A DNA stretch of 64,000 nucleotides from an uncultured candidate division Zixibacteria bacterium (GCA_903908285.1 CAIVRH010000021.1:1-64000), one strand, 5' to 3'. Shown: positions 8,075-18,065, counted from the stretch's first letter. Made by a program: numbers and translations. The notes: generated by a model from the sequence alone, not told the origin.

Positions 8075-9100
8075 TGTGGGATTTACAGGCATGGTTTCAA
8101 TGATTATATTGGCTGAATGGACTTAAATCAGAGAAAGAGATTACGATGGGTGCTACTCTTTGAAAAGTATGGGAACGCTGGGGTAGTTTGTTTGAAGTGT
8201 GGCATTTCGAGACCGACGCTGAGGAAGTGGCTATGCCGTTACCGCCGAATGGGAATTGACGGATTGGCAGATGAAAGCCATCGACCATGTAGCTCGCCCG
8301 GGCGAAAAGTCACTCTGGGACTTGAGACTTTGATTCTACGGATTCGGCGGGATCGTAGAGCGGGCACGAAGATGATCCGCAGCGAGCTTATTCGTCTGCA
8401 TGGCATTTCGCTGTCTTTAGCAACGATTCACAAGGTTCTGAAGCGGAATCAAGTCATGCCCCTGACCAGGTATCGGCGACTGAATAAGAAACCCAAGCGA
8501 TATAGCAGACCTATACCGGGTGAACGGGCTCAAATGGATGTCTGCAAGATATCTCGTGGCCTGTATCAATATTCGGCTGTGGATGATTGCACACGCTACA
8601 AAGTCCTGGCCTTGTATCCTCGGAAGAAGGCAGTTAACTCAAAGGTGTTCCTGGAGAAGGCAATTGAGGAAATGCCTTTCCCCATTCAGCGAATCCAGAC
8701 TGATCGTGGGCGTGAGTTTTTCGGTCTTCCTTTTCGGGAATGTCTCTTGGAATGGGGAATCAAGTTTCGTCCGATCAAGCTTCGCTCGCCCCACCTAAAC
8801 GGCAAGGTAGAGCGTTCTCAACGGACTGATCTAAGAGGAGTTCTATCCCACAGTGGACCTTAGCAGTGACAATCTGAATGAATTACTGCAGGAGAGGCAA
8901 CACTACCACAACTGGGAGCGACCACATAGTTCCCTTGGCGGAAAGACACCAATTGATAGATGGTCAGAATGCTTGGATAAAATCCCTCTTCAGGAAGAGG
9001 TCGAGGCTAACTTCGATCCTTCCAGTGAAAGAATCCGAGACGCGAATTACCACCAGGATCTTCAGCTTCGGAAATTGAAACAATCTATATGAATCCTACA
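8075..9100 (+). mobile_element. IS481-type insertion sequence, about 1.03 kb
   Basis: The element carries one broken transposase frame. Candidate ends are TGTGGGATTTACAGGCATGG at 8075-8094 and the complement of TGTAGGATTCATATAGATTG at 9081-9100. These match at about 14 of 20 positions, and both begin with TGT as IS481 ends do. No convincing target duplication is visible, so the boundaries are approximate. It lies between the dockerin gene and the TPR lipoprotein gene and interrupts no recognisable gene. Confidence 0.6.
8117..9092 (+). pseudogene. IS481-family transposase broken by a +1 frameshift
   Basis: The first 240 or so codons encode a helix-turn-helix (ISRPTLRKWLCRYRRMGIDGL) and a DDE core with ERAQMDVCK, YSAVDDCTRYKVLALY, QTDRGREF and LNGKVERSQRTD, as in IS481 transposases. 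The frame then goes wrong and stops at 8863. The remainder (NLNELLQERQ, YHNWERPHSSLGGKTPIDRW) continues in another frame to 9092. Removing one base near 8838-8842 would restore LREFYPTVDL and join the halves. One inserted base is the simplest explanation. IS481 elements are not known to use programmed frameshifting, so I call it a pseudogene. A sequencing error is possible. Confidence 0.85.
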
Positions 9101-9169
9101 ATTTAACCAATCCGGATTTCTTCAAATGTTGTGATGAAAAAAGGGGAGAGGTAAATCCTGCTGGTAGAT

Positions 9170-9209
9170 GCCAAAACAAAAACAGGGTGAGAACAATTCT
9201 CACCCTGTT
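9170..9209 (-). terminator. Terminator of the TPR lipoprotein transcript
   Basis: A 13-bp stem, AACAGGGTGAGAA (9181-9193) with TTCTCACCCTGTT (9197-9209) around a 3-nt loop, is followed by a T-rich tract on the minus strand. It lies 33 bp beyond the stop of the lipoprotein gene. Confidence 0.85.
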
Positions 9210-9241
9210 TCGAATATTAACATATATAACTTAAGGGAAGG

Positions 9242-9856
9242 TTAGCTTATCCCTTCATTTAAGCTCTGTATCTTTTCTGCTAAGGCAACTCGACCTTCAT
9301 ATGTATTAACATCTCCCGGATTAAAGGCGGAATCAAAATACAGTTTGATCGCTTCCAGGCTTTGCTCATAATCTGCGGTTTCGTAAAAGCTTTGTACTAT
9401 GACCAATTTCAAATCCAGATGATTTATGCTGCTGGCGTGGGAGAAAGTCCAACCCGAGTTGGATAAAAGTACCGCATTAGCAGAGGCAATGGCGTCCTCG
9501 AACTTAGTGTCCGCCAAATAGGCTAAGGCTAAACCCGCTTTAGCGTCATTCGAAACCGATACTTTAGAAAGATATTTCAAAAACGCTATTTCAGCTAATC
9601 CTCCGTGGCTTTGTCTTAACTCAGCCCAGCCCAAGCCTAATAACCCGGTATAACTGGTGGCGGTAGAATCCAGAGCAATAGCCGCGCTGAAATCACCACT
9701 TGCTCCGCTGAAGTTGCCTGCCTCGAACTTGATCCATCCTTGGTCGATAAGTTCCGAAGCAGTTAACTTCGTTGGTCCTTTATCTTTACCGCACCCGCAA
9801 AATATCGCCAGGGTAAAGAATGAAATCATAAGCAATGGTAAGAATAATTTTTTCAT
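9242..9856 (-). CDS. TPR-like lipoprotein
   Basis: The 204-residue protein starts with a lipoprotein signal (about residues 1-20) ending in the lipobox-like IFCGCGKDKG, so it is probably anchored to a membrane by its lipidated Cys. The rest is helical with tetratricopeptide character: ELIDQGWIKFEAGNFSGA, then YTGLLGLGWAELRQ, and later IVQSFYETADYEQSLEAI. TPRs mediate protein-protein contacts; no catalytic motif is visible. GGAGA lies 4 nt before the ATG. It starts 28 bp after the large beta-helix protein gene and shares its terminator, so the two are probably co-transcribed and may act at the same cell-surface site. Confidence 0.7.
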   Translation of the reverse strand: MKKLFLPLLMISFFTLAIFCGCGKDKGPTKLTASELIDQGWIKFEAGNFSGASGDFSAAIALDSTATSYTGLLGLGWAELRQSHGGLAEIAFLKYLSKVSVSNDAKAGLALAYLADTKFEDAIASANAVLLSNSGWTFSHASSINHLDLKLVIVQSFYETADYEQSLEAIKLYFDSAFNPGDVNTYEGRVALAEKIQSLNEGIS

Positions 9857-9884
9857 AGATTCTCCTTTTTCTATTTGGAATCAC

Positions 9885-12800
9885 TTACTTCAAAAGAACC
9901 ATTTTCTTGGTTTTCTCAAAGCTACCGGTTTGTAACTTGTAGAAGTAGATACCCGAAGCTACCTCTTTTCCGGCATCATCCTTTCCATCCCATGCTGCCG
10001 ACCGATGACCGGCTTCCTGAACTTCGTTCACCACCACTTTCACTTTTTGACCCAGGATGTTGTAAACGGTAAGCTGAACCAGGCCGGTTGCCGGAAGGTC
10101 ATACTTGATCTGGGTTTCCGGGTTAAAAGGATTGGGGTTATTCTGGAAAAGCTCGTAGGTTTTAGGTAAGCTGGCGCTGTGCTTCGCATTAGGATCATAG
10201 ATCAACCGATAAACACCCAAGCTTTTAACCTTGCTGCAAACCGTGTTGCCATCCAGGAAACTTTCCAGCTGATTCCACTTCCCATCTTCATATCGATATA
10301 TCGAGAAACAGGTTTTATCTTTATCCTTGAGGTCGGATTGATCTAAGGGGAGGTTAACAGTCAACTCTTTTTCAAATGTAACGGATGGACCCAGTTGATA
10401 TGCTTGTCCGAGCGCTTCCACCTCCGGTTTACCTTCGAATCGGTAAATAGGATCTAAAGTGACGGCAATGCAGGTGGCATATATTTCTTCTTTTACCGAA
10501 CCCTCGGGGAAATACACACAGATCTTTTTATCGGAACTCTGCAGTGTTCCACCTTGACTGGATGCAATCAACTCTGCACTGAAGTCCCGGCTAGTAGTGG
10601 TATCCTTCTCCAGAACCGAAGTTGCAAAAATCGATATATGGGCAGTGCCGCTGGAGGTAAAGACATAATTTCCTCTGAAACTATTTGAAGAGATGGGGGT
10701 GAAGTAAACCGGATCAGGGGCATGGTTCCCCATGGTTATGTATGCTACCGGGGCGGTTTTGAGGGGAGCATCGGTGTTGATCAATAAGTGAGCCACAGCG
10801 GTAGCGGCCGGATTCTGGAACAAGGAGAGCGCTATCATGGTTAGGCTGTTTGCATTTTTGCAAGGCTGGTAATAGACCAGCGATCCGATATCGGTATGCA
10901 GCGGATCTCCCGCTCCGATACAGGGAGAGGTGCAATCCAGGGTGAAATTACCGAAATCCGGATCTATCAGGCGCGGGAAGGAATAGATATTTTGGGTGGT
11001 ATCACTCCCCGCCAGTTTTAGAATCCCTCCCTGGTTAGCCCAAAAATCGTTATATTTAACCGTTAAATTTCTTCTGACTCCTCGGGTGGCAGAGGGAGCA
11101 AGCGCGCCGGTTAAATCGGAAACCGCTCCACCGGTTGAATCGCTGGATATGTTCCCGAAGAAAATGTTGCTGAGTATCCGAGGATTGGCGGAATTTCTGC
11201 AACATATCGCCCCACCGGAAGATTTACTTTGATTATTATAAAAAATATTATTGATTATCGACACCGCGCTTTTATTCAAGTCCAATCCTCCGCCTACTCC
11301 TCCGGCATAGTTATGAGCTATCAGGTTTCCCTGAATAACCGGGTAGGCATAGGTGGAATCGACGTTAACCGTGAGAAAGGTTATATTGCCGCTGGCGGAA
11401 CTATCCGGGGGCTGGTGCACTGATATGGTATCATTCACCAATACCATGAATTTAAATAATCCTGTGCCATAAGGGACAAAGGACGCTATCGGTTTATCCG
11501 CATCTACTATTACCGGAGTCGTTGCATTCGCAGGGACGCCATCGGATGCCACAGTCCAGTGGAATTTTATCCCTCCCCCAAAGTTGTATTTTATCTCTCC
11601 CACAAAAATGACCGAGTCGGGATCATAAGAGGCGGATGCATCCAGAAGTACCGAGTTGCCTTCTACGGCATGCGAAACGTTAACCGCGTTGGCATGTGGT
11701 AGCTTATTTGCCACCACAATCACTTCATCCGGATTACTTATATCACCAAAATCGTCCATCACTTGCAGATCAGCTCCGTATACTCCGGATGCAGAGGCAT
11801 CGAAGTAAACAGATTGAAGCAGATTTGAAGGTTGAAAATCAACAGATGAGCTAGGTCTTTTCTCGTTCCCATGCTCATCCTTCCCCCACAACCATGTATA
11901 TTTTACTGAGTTCCTTTGATCCGGGTTGATCTCCAAGGCGGAACCTTTAAGATCTGCCCTGGTTTCGGTATAAACAATGGTATCTTTACCCGCTTGAGCA
12001 AATGGCCGGGTTTGAATGGAATAAAATACGGAATCGTAGTTTTGACTCATTACCCCAAAGCTGTCTTTTACTCTTAAACGGAATTTTATCAGTCCTCCCT
12101 GGGCATATGTGAAGTTATGAGTAACTTTGGTGGAATCCTTGGGTTGGGGGAGGGGGGTAAAAGTCAAACTACCCACTCCGTCACTTGTCGGGAAATACCA
12201 CAAAACCGGCTCCCAATAGTAATACTTGATGACATCACCGGGGTTATTAACGTAAGATGAAGAACCGTCCAGGGTCATTGTGCTGTCGGTGGTGAATCCT
12301 ACCAGGGTATCTCCGTATACAGGATCATCCTTACACACCGCTACCGGTGGCTGGGAGCATAATGCCACGACGGAAACAGAACCGCTGTCCATGGAATCGG
12401 ATACCGTCAATCGGAATTTATATCTTCCCACCCAGCTTGAATCCTGAGGGATAAAATACGCCTTGGCGGAAGTGGCATTCTCGATTACTACGGGCATAAC
12501 CGTCCCGGAATCCTGAGTCCAGCGGTAGGTTAAGATATCGGAGGGATTCACATCGCAGCTGGCTGAGCCGTCCAACCAGAGGGTATCTCCGGGTCCTGAG
12601 TTTATTGCGTTTCCAACCACATGAGGGGGATATTGCACACTGATAGGTATTATATCCGAATAATCTCGCTTGGGAGCAACCGTTACCCCAACCCGTAAGC
12701 GGATTCTAAGCTTCCCGACCCATCTGTTATCAATCGCTAAAGTGCATACCGGGGAATACGTATCGAAGCCGGGTATGGGATTGGGACTGTTGGAAGGAGT

Positions 12801-14078
12801 GAGCCAACATGCGGTATCTCGGTAATATTCCCAGCGATACTCCACAAAGGAATCTCCATTCGGATCATACGATCCGGTTCCGTTTAAGATGATGGTATCA
12901 CCCGGGAAATATTTATCCCGATGGATAATCGTGTCCTTTCGGGCTTCCCAGGTCACCACCGCCACCGGCGAATCGGCAGATGCCGCATTGGTCACCAGGT
13001 TGAAGGTGAGCGCCGGAGCTATCTCGGTTGCATCCCGGGGATTAAGCGAATTTTTAACATCATTCTCTTTTTGCCCATTCTGGCTGGCTGGGGGGGTGGC
13101 CTGCACCTGAATGGAATATGCGGATTCTATCCCCCCTCCGTAACCATTAACCGCGGAATTATTGATTATGATATTATGGAAGATATTCGGCGCCGCAGAG
13201 TTGATGAAGATTCCGCCCCCGTCGTTCTCGACAGAATTGTTGGTGATCACATTGTAGGTTATGCTAGGGCTGGAACCTGCTTCGCAGTAAATTCCCCCTC
13301 CGCACATTTTAGTTTCTGCTCCTGCCGGAATTTTGGTTCCTAGACCTCCCCGGAGGGTGAAACCCGTTAAGTAAGAGTTGGAGTCCACACCGGCGGTGAA
13401 GGTAACCACACTCCCGTAATCTTTTCCCCGGGTCAGTTTACTCCCGTCAATAATCGTCCCATTTATAGTTGAAGTATCATGATCCAAATCCAACAGGTAA
13501 TTACTGGTTAGAATCAGTTTGTTTTTATAAAACCTAAGATTCTCATAGTATATTCCCGGTTCAACCAAAACCGTATCATTTGCTGCTGCCCAGATGATTC
13601 CCGTCTGAATGTCGGGAAGATCCCCAGTTCCGTCAGCATGAATATGGAATAGAGTGGCAGTGGTATAAAAAAAGATATGGGGCAGGGTAAAATCTTCCTG
13701 CCAATAAGTTTTTATTCCGGAGACTGTTTGTGAATCCACCTCCACCCTAATGGCCCAGTAATAAGCTGTCCAGTCGGTTAGAGAAGGACCATTATAAATC
13801 TTGCTCGAGTCCGAACCACCTATGGTGGTATCTTCCCAGATGGGATTATTGAATGCGAGATTATCAGCCAGCTTAAGGTGGAACCTTTTGGGTGTCTCCT
13901 TATCTACTTTTCTCACACTCCACTCGAACGTGGGGGTAGCAACAGTAACCTTGACTGAATCAGCGGGAAAAGTTAAATTCACTGTGGTCAATGCTTCTAC
14001 CTTCCCGGTGATTGGTCCGAATGACCAAATGGAAATTACCAGCAAAAGCAAAACAAAAAGTTGAACTGAACGCTTCAT
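9885..14078 (-). CDS. Secreted beta-helix protein with inserted PKD domains and a sorting domain
   Basis: I start this protein of about 1397 residues at the ATG at 14076-14078, which has AAGGAG upstream. Regions in order: signal peptide (about 1-30), a fibronectin-like domain (35-140), a right-handed beta-helix with repeats such as GGGIYCEAGSSPSITYNVIT (150-320), five PKD-like domains (about 365-905), resumed beta-helix coils (910-1060, GGGLDLNKSAVSIINNIF), a ZU5-like region (about 1165-1295) and a C-terminal FlgD-like sorting domain (1310 to the end) with NNPNPFNPETQIKYDL and GIYFYKLQTG. Such C-terminal domains mark type IX secretion cargo or surface proteins in FCB bacteria. A carbohydrate-binding or adhesive role is plausible. 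Splitting of the solenoid by the PKD block is unusual. Confidence 0.8.
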   Translation of the reverse strand: MKRSVQLFVLLLLVISIWSFGPITGKVEALTTVNLTFPADSVKVTVATPTFEWSVRKVDKETPKRFHLKLADNLAFNNPIWEDTTIGGSDSSKIYNGPSLTDWTAYYWAIRVEVDSQTVSGIKTYWQEDFTLPHIFFYTTATLFHIHADGTGDLPDIQTGIIWAAANDTVLVEPGIYYENLRFYKNKLILTSNYLLDLDHDTSTINGTIIDGSKLTRGKDYGSVVTFTAGVDSNSYLTGFTLRGGLGTKIPAGAETKMCGGGIYCEAGSSPSITYNVITNNSVENDGGGIFINSAAPNIFHNIIINNSAVNGYGGGIESAYSIQVQATPPASQNGQKENDVKNSLNPRDATEIAPALTFNLVTNAASADSPVAVVTWEARKDTIIHRDKYFPGDTIILNGTGSYDPNGDSFVEYRWEYYRDTACWLTPSNSPNPIPGFDTYSPVCTLAIDNRWVGKLRIRLRVGVTVAPKRDYSDIIPISVQYPPHVVGNAINSGPGDTLWLDGSASCDVNPSDILTYRWTQDSGTVMPVVIENATSAKAYFIPQDSSWVGRYKFRLTVSDSMDSGSVSVVALCSQPPVAVCKDDPVYGDTLVGFTTDSTMTLDGSSSYVNNPGDVIKYYYWEPVLWYFPTSDGVGSLTFTPLPQPKDSTKVTHNFTYAQGGLIKFRLRVKDSFGVMSQNYDSVFYSIQTRPFAQAGKDTIVYTETRADLKGSALEINPDQRNSVKYTWLWGKDEHGNEKRPSSSVDFQPSNLLQSVYFDASASGVYGADLQVMDDFGDISNPDEVIVVANKLPHANAVNVSHAVEGNSVLLDASASYDPDSVIFVGEIKYNFGGGIKFHWTVASDGVPANATTPVIVDADKPIASFVPYGTGLFKFMVLVNDTISVHQPPDSSASGNITFLTVNVDSTYAYPVIQGNLIAHNYAGGVGGGLDLNKSAVSIINNIFYNNQSKSSGGAICCRNSANPRILSNIFFGNISSDSTGGAVSDLTGALAPSATRGVRRNLTVKYNDFWANQGGILKLAGSDTTQNIYSFPRLIDPDFGNFTLDCTSPCIGAGDPLHTDIGSLVYYQPCKNANSLTMIALSLFQNPAATAVAHLLINTDAPLKTAPVAYITMGNHAPDPVYFTPISSNSFRGNYVFTSSGTAHISIFATSVLEKDTTTSRDFSAELIASSQGGTLQSSDKKICVYFPEGSVKEEIYATCIAVTLDPIYRFEGKPEVEALGQAYQLGPSVTFEKELTVNLPLDQSDLKDKDKTCFSIYRYEDGKWNQLESFLDGNTVCSKVKSLGVYRLIYDPNAKHSASLPKTYELFQNNPNPFNPETQIKYDLPATGLVQLTVYNILGQKVKVVVNEVQEAGHRSAAWDGKDDAGKEVASGIYFYKLQTGSFEKTKKMVLLK

Positions 14079-14431
14079 AACCACTCTCCTTTGTGTTTAA
14101 TTTCTTATTTTACGAAAGAAAAAAATACCTTCCCTTCGAATTTTTAGTTCTGTAATTATATACTCCTTATTTAGAGATGTCAAGGATTTTTCAATTTTTT
14201 TTTCTGGGCGGGTTTACCGGGAGATTCGTGACTTAGCTAATGTTCTTATTCTGTGCAAAAAGAAAGGATACCGACTGGTTTCCAAAGGGAAGTTATATGG
14301 TAAAGGGAAAATATAATGCTGTGGTTAGGAGGATAAGCGGGATATCTTTAAGTGAAATTCCTGGTGACTCGATAACAATAGGATTGGCGCTTCAAAAGCA
14401 TAGAAACCAGAGGTTTAAACCATCCCCTTCT
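14079..14431. other. Non-coding stretch, nothing recognised
   Basis: This AT-rich spacer lies upstream of the minus-strand beta-helix gene and beyond the 3' end of the next minus-strand gene. It should hold the promoter of the beta-helix gene, but I could not pick a convincing one. An open frame here on the plus strand has no homology that I recognise. Confidence 0.4.
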
Positions 14432-15103
14432 TTAATATTGACCCTTAAGATCGCTGTTCCCCCCGGAGGGAATATCTGCAATGTTTTCTTTGACCAGCAT
14501 GAGGATATTCGATAAACTGGCGGTGATATCGGAAAGAATCTTAGCGTAGCGTTTTAACGGTTCGGTATATTGCCACTTGACACTGAAAGCTTCGGGTGGA
14601 AATTCGAACAACTCCACCAGCGTCTTTCTATAGATCTCGTCGAAGTATCGCAAAACCAGATAGGGATATTCGGGAAGATTCACGTCTAAAAGCTCCCCCC
14701 GGCTCAACCGTTCCTTGTAATTTTCAATTTTTTCCAAAACTACCGTGCCGAAGCACCAGGTAGACATGATCACCCCCAGGGTGGAATCGTCCCCATAATA
14801 ACCGTAAACATTCTTTAAAACCACCTCCACTATGATCTTTCTGGCGCAATAAAAGGCTTTGGTCTCCTCGCACCGGGGATCGCAACTATCCACCTTGTCC
14901 CGGATGATTCTCAAGTCGGTCAAACATTTTTTTTCCAGCCCCTCCAGGAAAGTATAGAAATCTTCAAAATAGACTTTCAGGTTTTCGTTTACCGTATAGA
15001 CATATAATCCTTTTTCATCTTTCTTTACCAGAGGCTCTTTCGTTTTCTTCAGTTTCTCCTCGGAGAATCCTCTTTTAATACCAACCGTTAACATTTTTTC
15101 CAT
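14432..15103 (-). CDS. Hypothetical cytoplasmic protein
   Basis: I do not recognise this 223-residue protein. It has no signal peptide or membrane segment, and a strong ribosome-binding site (GAGGT) precedes its ATG. It is mostly helical with charged residues. Four cysteines cluster at about residues 60-90 (SCDPRCEETKAFYCAR and an upstream Cys), which could bind metal or be incidental. The C-terminal part, IMLVKENIADIPSGG, is predicted helical then flexible. It stands alone: the beta-helix gene is downstream in the same orientation after 350 bp, and hutH diverges upstream. Codon use resembles its neighbours, so I take it as a real gene of unknown function. Confidence 0.6.
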   Translation of the reverse strand: MEKMLTVGIKRGFSEEKLKKTKEPLVKKDEKGLYVYTVNENLKVYFEDFYTFLEGLEKKCLTDLRIIRDKVDSCDPRCEETKAFYCARKIIVEVVLKNVYGYYGDDSTLGVIMSTWCFGTVVLEKIENYKERLSRGELLDVNLPEYPYLVLRYFDEIYRKTLVELFEFPPEAFSVKWQYTEPLKRYAKILSDITASLSNILMLVKENIADIPSGGNSDLKGQY

Positions 15104-15556
15104 ATTTGGTTTACCTCCTCTGATAGCAAAGTTTCACCTTAATGAAAAGCAAATATTATGCCTTGACCGAGAAGAGGTAAAAGAAGAGATAACCCGCGGT
15201 TAACTTGGGTTATGCCATGGGATTAATTCTATTTAGGGTATTAACCAAATACCTCTTGTAGAAATGACATTATGCAAATTGGTTCATATTCTTTGCAATA
15301 GAATATAAAATCCAGCTTCTGGGTTCTTCTGCCAGCTAAATTCTTTTATGTTTCGATCCATAATGCCAGAGTTATATTCTCTGTCTCGGATCATCTTAGT
15401 TCACTCCCTTGTGAATAAGAATAATTATCGAATGGCCGGAACTTCCCTCTTCTTCATTTAATATATCCATACCAAATTTCCGGTGCGTATCGGAAACAAG
15501 TGATTCAGCTCCAAATTTATTATACCCCGGCTAATTAAAAGAGATTAATTTCACAC
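15104..15556. other. Divergent intergenic spacer
   Basis: About 450 bp between the divergent hypothetical gene and the hutH promoter. It is AT-rich, with no open frame and no hairpin that stands out. The promoter of the hypothetical gene must lie near 15110-15200, but I cannot assign it. Confidence 0.4.
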
Positions 15557-15585
15557 TTGACCCAAAATTATTTTAAAGGTATATT
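15557..15585 (+). promoter_or_regulatory. Probable sigma-70-type promoter of hutH
   Basis: TTGACC (15557-15562) and TATATT (15580-15585) are separated by 17 nt. The transcript would carry a leader of about 110 nt, with a small GGAGGT/ACCTC hairpin near 15665 before the hutH ribosome-binding site AGAGGA. Confidence 0.6.
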
Positions 15586-15704
15586 ATTCAAGAAGTTTGA
15601 GAATTGTATATAATAAAGGAAGAGTTAGATGATTTTTACCGAGTACCGATACCCTACGGGATATAGGAGGTCCAAAAACCTCTGCTTATTAAGAGGAATA
15701 TCAG

Positions 15705-17201
15705 ATGAATATAATAAAAATCGACGGTGATAATTTAGTTTTAGAACAGGTGGAATCCGTAGCCCTGCATGGGGCCAAAGTTATTATCGATCCCCAGGCG
15801 GTAAGCAAAATAAACCGGTGCAGGGAATTCGTGGAAAAGATAGTGAATGCGGACAAAACCGTTTATGGAATCAACACTGGTTTCGGAAAGCTGTGCAACC
15901 AGAGAATCAGCCGGAAGGATATCGAAAAGCTCCAGGAGAATCTGGTTTTAAGCCATGCTTTCGGTGTGGGTCCGTTTTTCAGCCAGGAGGAAGTCCGGGC
16001 AATCATGCTTTTAAGGGCAAATGTGCTGACCAAAGGACATTCCGGCGTTAGGTTGGAATTGATTCAAACCCTACTTGAGATGCTTAATAAAGGGGTGTTG
16101 CCCCTTATCCCGGAAAAAGGTTCAGTGGGAGCATCCGGTGATTTAGCCCCATTAGCCTACATGGCTCTTCCTCTTATGGGAAAAGGATGGGTGGTTTATC
16201 AAGGAAGAATCATGGAGGGGAATAAAGCATTAAAAAAAGCGGGGATAAAACCAATGAAATTTTCCTGCAAAGAGGGACTGGCTTTGATCAATGGCACCTG
16301 CGTGATGACCGCCGTCGGAGTCTTATCCTTGTTGAAAGCCGAAAGACTGGCGGATTTGGCCGACATGGCCGGGGCGATGAGTTTGGAGGCAGCTTTGTGC
16401 ACTCCGGAAGCGTTTGATCGGAATGTGCAAAAAGTGAGAGGATACAAAGGTCAAAGAAGATCTGCGGAGAATTTAGTGAATCTTACCAGGCAAAGCGAGA
16501 TCCGGGAGTTTCATAAAGCCTGCTTTAAGGTGCAGGACCCTTATAGTTTCCGCTGCATGCCCCAAGTACACGGAGCAGTGAGGGATAGCATATCTCATGT
16601 CCGGTCAGTGCTCGAGATCGAGATTAATTCAGCCACAGATAATCCTTTGATTTTTCCGGATCAAAACCAGGTGATCTCAGCCGGAAATTTTCACGGGGAA
16701 CCGGTGGCTTTGGCAATGGATTTTTTATGCATAGCTGTATCCGAGCTGGCCAACATCTCCGAGCGAAGAATCGCCGGTTTGATCAATCCTGAAATCAGCG
16801 GTCTGCCCGCTTTTTTAGTCAAGGAACCGGGAGTCAACTCCGGATTCATGATGGCGGAGATTGTTGCCGCATCCTTGGTTTCCGAAAACAAGTGTCTTTC
16901 CCATCCCGCCTCGGTGGATTCCATCCCCACCTCGATAGATCAGGAAGATCACGTCAGCATGGGAACCATAGCTGCCCGAAAAGCAAGAGAGGTAATCCGC
17001 AACGTAGAGGATGTCTTAGCCATTGAATTCTTAGCAGCCGCACAGGGTATTTTTTTCAGGTTTCCCTTAAAACCTGGAATCGGTACCGGAAAAATCTATC
17101 GGCACATCAGAAAAAAGATACAGCCGGTTTTAAAAGATAGACTTTTGAGTGAGGATTTGAACGAAATGAAAGAACTGATGCGGGAAGGGTTTAAGTTATG
17201 A
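15705..17201 (+). CDS. hutH: Histidine ammonia-lyase
   Basis: HutH deaminates L-histidine to trans-urocanate and ammonia, the first step of histidine catabolism. The 498 residues are typical. The signature SVGASGDLAPLAYMAL contains Ala143-Ser144-Gly145, which cyclises to the MIO electrophile. YGINTGFGKL near residue 53, SATDNPLIF and FHGEPVALAMDF are further family motifs. EDHVSMG (near 412) lies in the active site region. AGAGGA lies 8 nt before the ATG. No hutU, hutI or hutG follows, so the enzyme may feed a pathway encoded elsewhere. Tyrosine or phenylalanine lyases share the fold, but the motif set favours HutH. Confidence 0.92.
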   Translation: MNIIKIDGDNLVLEQVESVALHGAKVIIDPQAVSKINRCREFVEKIVNADKTVYGINTGFGKLCNQRISRKDIEKLQENLVLSHAFGVGPFFSQEEVRAIMLLRANVLTKGHSGVRLELIQTLLEMLNKGVLPLIPEKGSVGASGDLAPLAYMALPLMGKGWVVYQGRIMEGNKALKKAGIKPMKFSCKEGLALINGTCVMTAVGVLSLLKAERLADLADMAGAMSLEAALCTPEAFDRNVQKVRGYKGQRRSAENLVNLTRQSEIREFHKACFKVQDPYSFRCMPQVHGAVRDSISHVRSVLEIEINSATDNPLIFPDQNQVISAGNFHGEPVALAMDFLCIAVSELANISERRIAGLINPEISGLPAFLVKEPGVNSGFMMAEIVAASLVSENKCLSHPASVDSIPTSIDQEDHVSMGTIAARKAREVIRNVEDVLAIEFLAAAQGIFFRFPLKPGIGTGKIYRHIRKKIQPVLKDRLLSEDLNEMKELMREGFKL

Positions 17202-17682
17202 GTATAAAGATATGAGAAACGAGAGATGAGAAATGAGTTCCGAGTTTTGAGGGAAAATTCGGGTTACAATGAATGGTAATGTTTGAAGAAGAACGAACTG
17301 AGTATTAACCTGGTTTATTTCGCTTAAAAGCAGAAGTGGCGTCAATTTTGGCGAACCCTTTTCGCAAACACCTGCGAGTTTTACACAACTTTCTCCGCTG
17401 TAATTTCGGATAAGCCCATAATTCAAAGAGATGGAATAGATTAACAATGATGGTTAAGGGAATAAAACAGGCATATTTTTTGTATTAATAATGGACGAGT
17501 AAAACCAGGAGAAGGTTATCGCAGTATGAAGTGTAAATCTATAGCTTTAGCTTTGCATCCGGCATTAAAAAAACCGTTAAGGCAATCATTACTGATAACA
17601 CTTAAAAGAAGGCAAACATAAATGTCCACTGGATCCAGAGGATTTACACTCCAGATTGGCGTAAATGGCAAAAGGATTTTTC
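17202..17682. other. Non-coding stretch with short degenerate words
   Basis: The first 50 bp after hutH contain repeated words of the form GAGAAACGAGAGATGAGAAA, like the degenerate word arrays elsewhere in the window. I see no gene and no strong terminator in the rest. Confidence 0.4.
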
Positions 17683-17710
17683 TTGACAAAGCTGCATTAT
17701 CACTTACTTT
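17683..17710 (+). promoter_or_regulatory. Possible promoter of the small membrane protein gene
   Basis: TTGACA (17683-17688), a 16-nt spacer and TACTTT (17705-17710) precede the ATG at 17758. The -10 is weak. It is the same pattern as upstream of nadC. Confidence 0.35.
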
Positions 17711-17757
17711 GGAGTAGCCAAAAGCACTGTCGTAAAAAGAGAGGAAATTCAGCATCA

Positions 17758-18054
17758 ATGTTCACCGATTCAAGGCGAACCGAAAGACTCAAGCCCTATG
17801 AGAGGAGGATACCGACCAAGTTTGAAAAAAACTTCAGCTTTGGAGTGGTGGCGCTGATAACCCTATTAGGCATGCTGATTTTATTGGGCATATTCCAAAT
17901 CGATCCGAAATTCAAAGTCTCTTTAGGCATGATCCTGTTAGGTTACGGGTTGATCCGGTTCTGGATGCTCCGATCCCGATATCGGAAAATGGAAAGGAAA
18001 GAGGATAATGTGAAGGAACCAACCAAAGAGGAAGAGGAAAATCTGCGTAACTAA
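17758..18054 (+). CDS. Small two-helix membrane protein, unknown function
   Basis: I choose the ATG at 17758 (98 residues). AGAGAGG lies upstream, and earlier in-frame codons would overlap the predicted promoter. The protein has a basic N-terminus (MFTDSRRTERLKPYERRIP), two hydrophobic segments at about residues 27-45 and 52-66 joined by a short loop, a basic RSRYRKMERK stop-transfer region and an acidic tail (EEEENLRN). It therefore probably sits in the inner membrane with both ends in the cytoplasm. I recognise no family. It lies 72 bp upstream of the TPR protein, with a separate promoter between them. Confidence 0.6.
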   Translation: MFTDSRRTERLKPYERRIPTKFEKNFSFGVVALITLLGMLILLGIFQIDPKFKVSLGMILLGYGLIRFWMLRSRYRKMERKEDNVKEPTKEEEENLRN

Positions 18055-18065
18055 ATAGAAAATTC

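Noticed and set aside
8075-9100. Programmed frameshift in the IS481-type transposase
   Set aside because: IS481 transposases are read in a single frame and no slippery heptamer or pseudoknot stands out; a one-base insertion explains it.
14240-14515. Open frame on the plus strand
   Set aside because: It has no recognisable domain or ribosome-binding site, and overlaps the minus-strand hypothetical gene, which has both a better site and better codon use.
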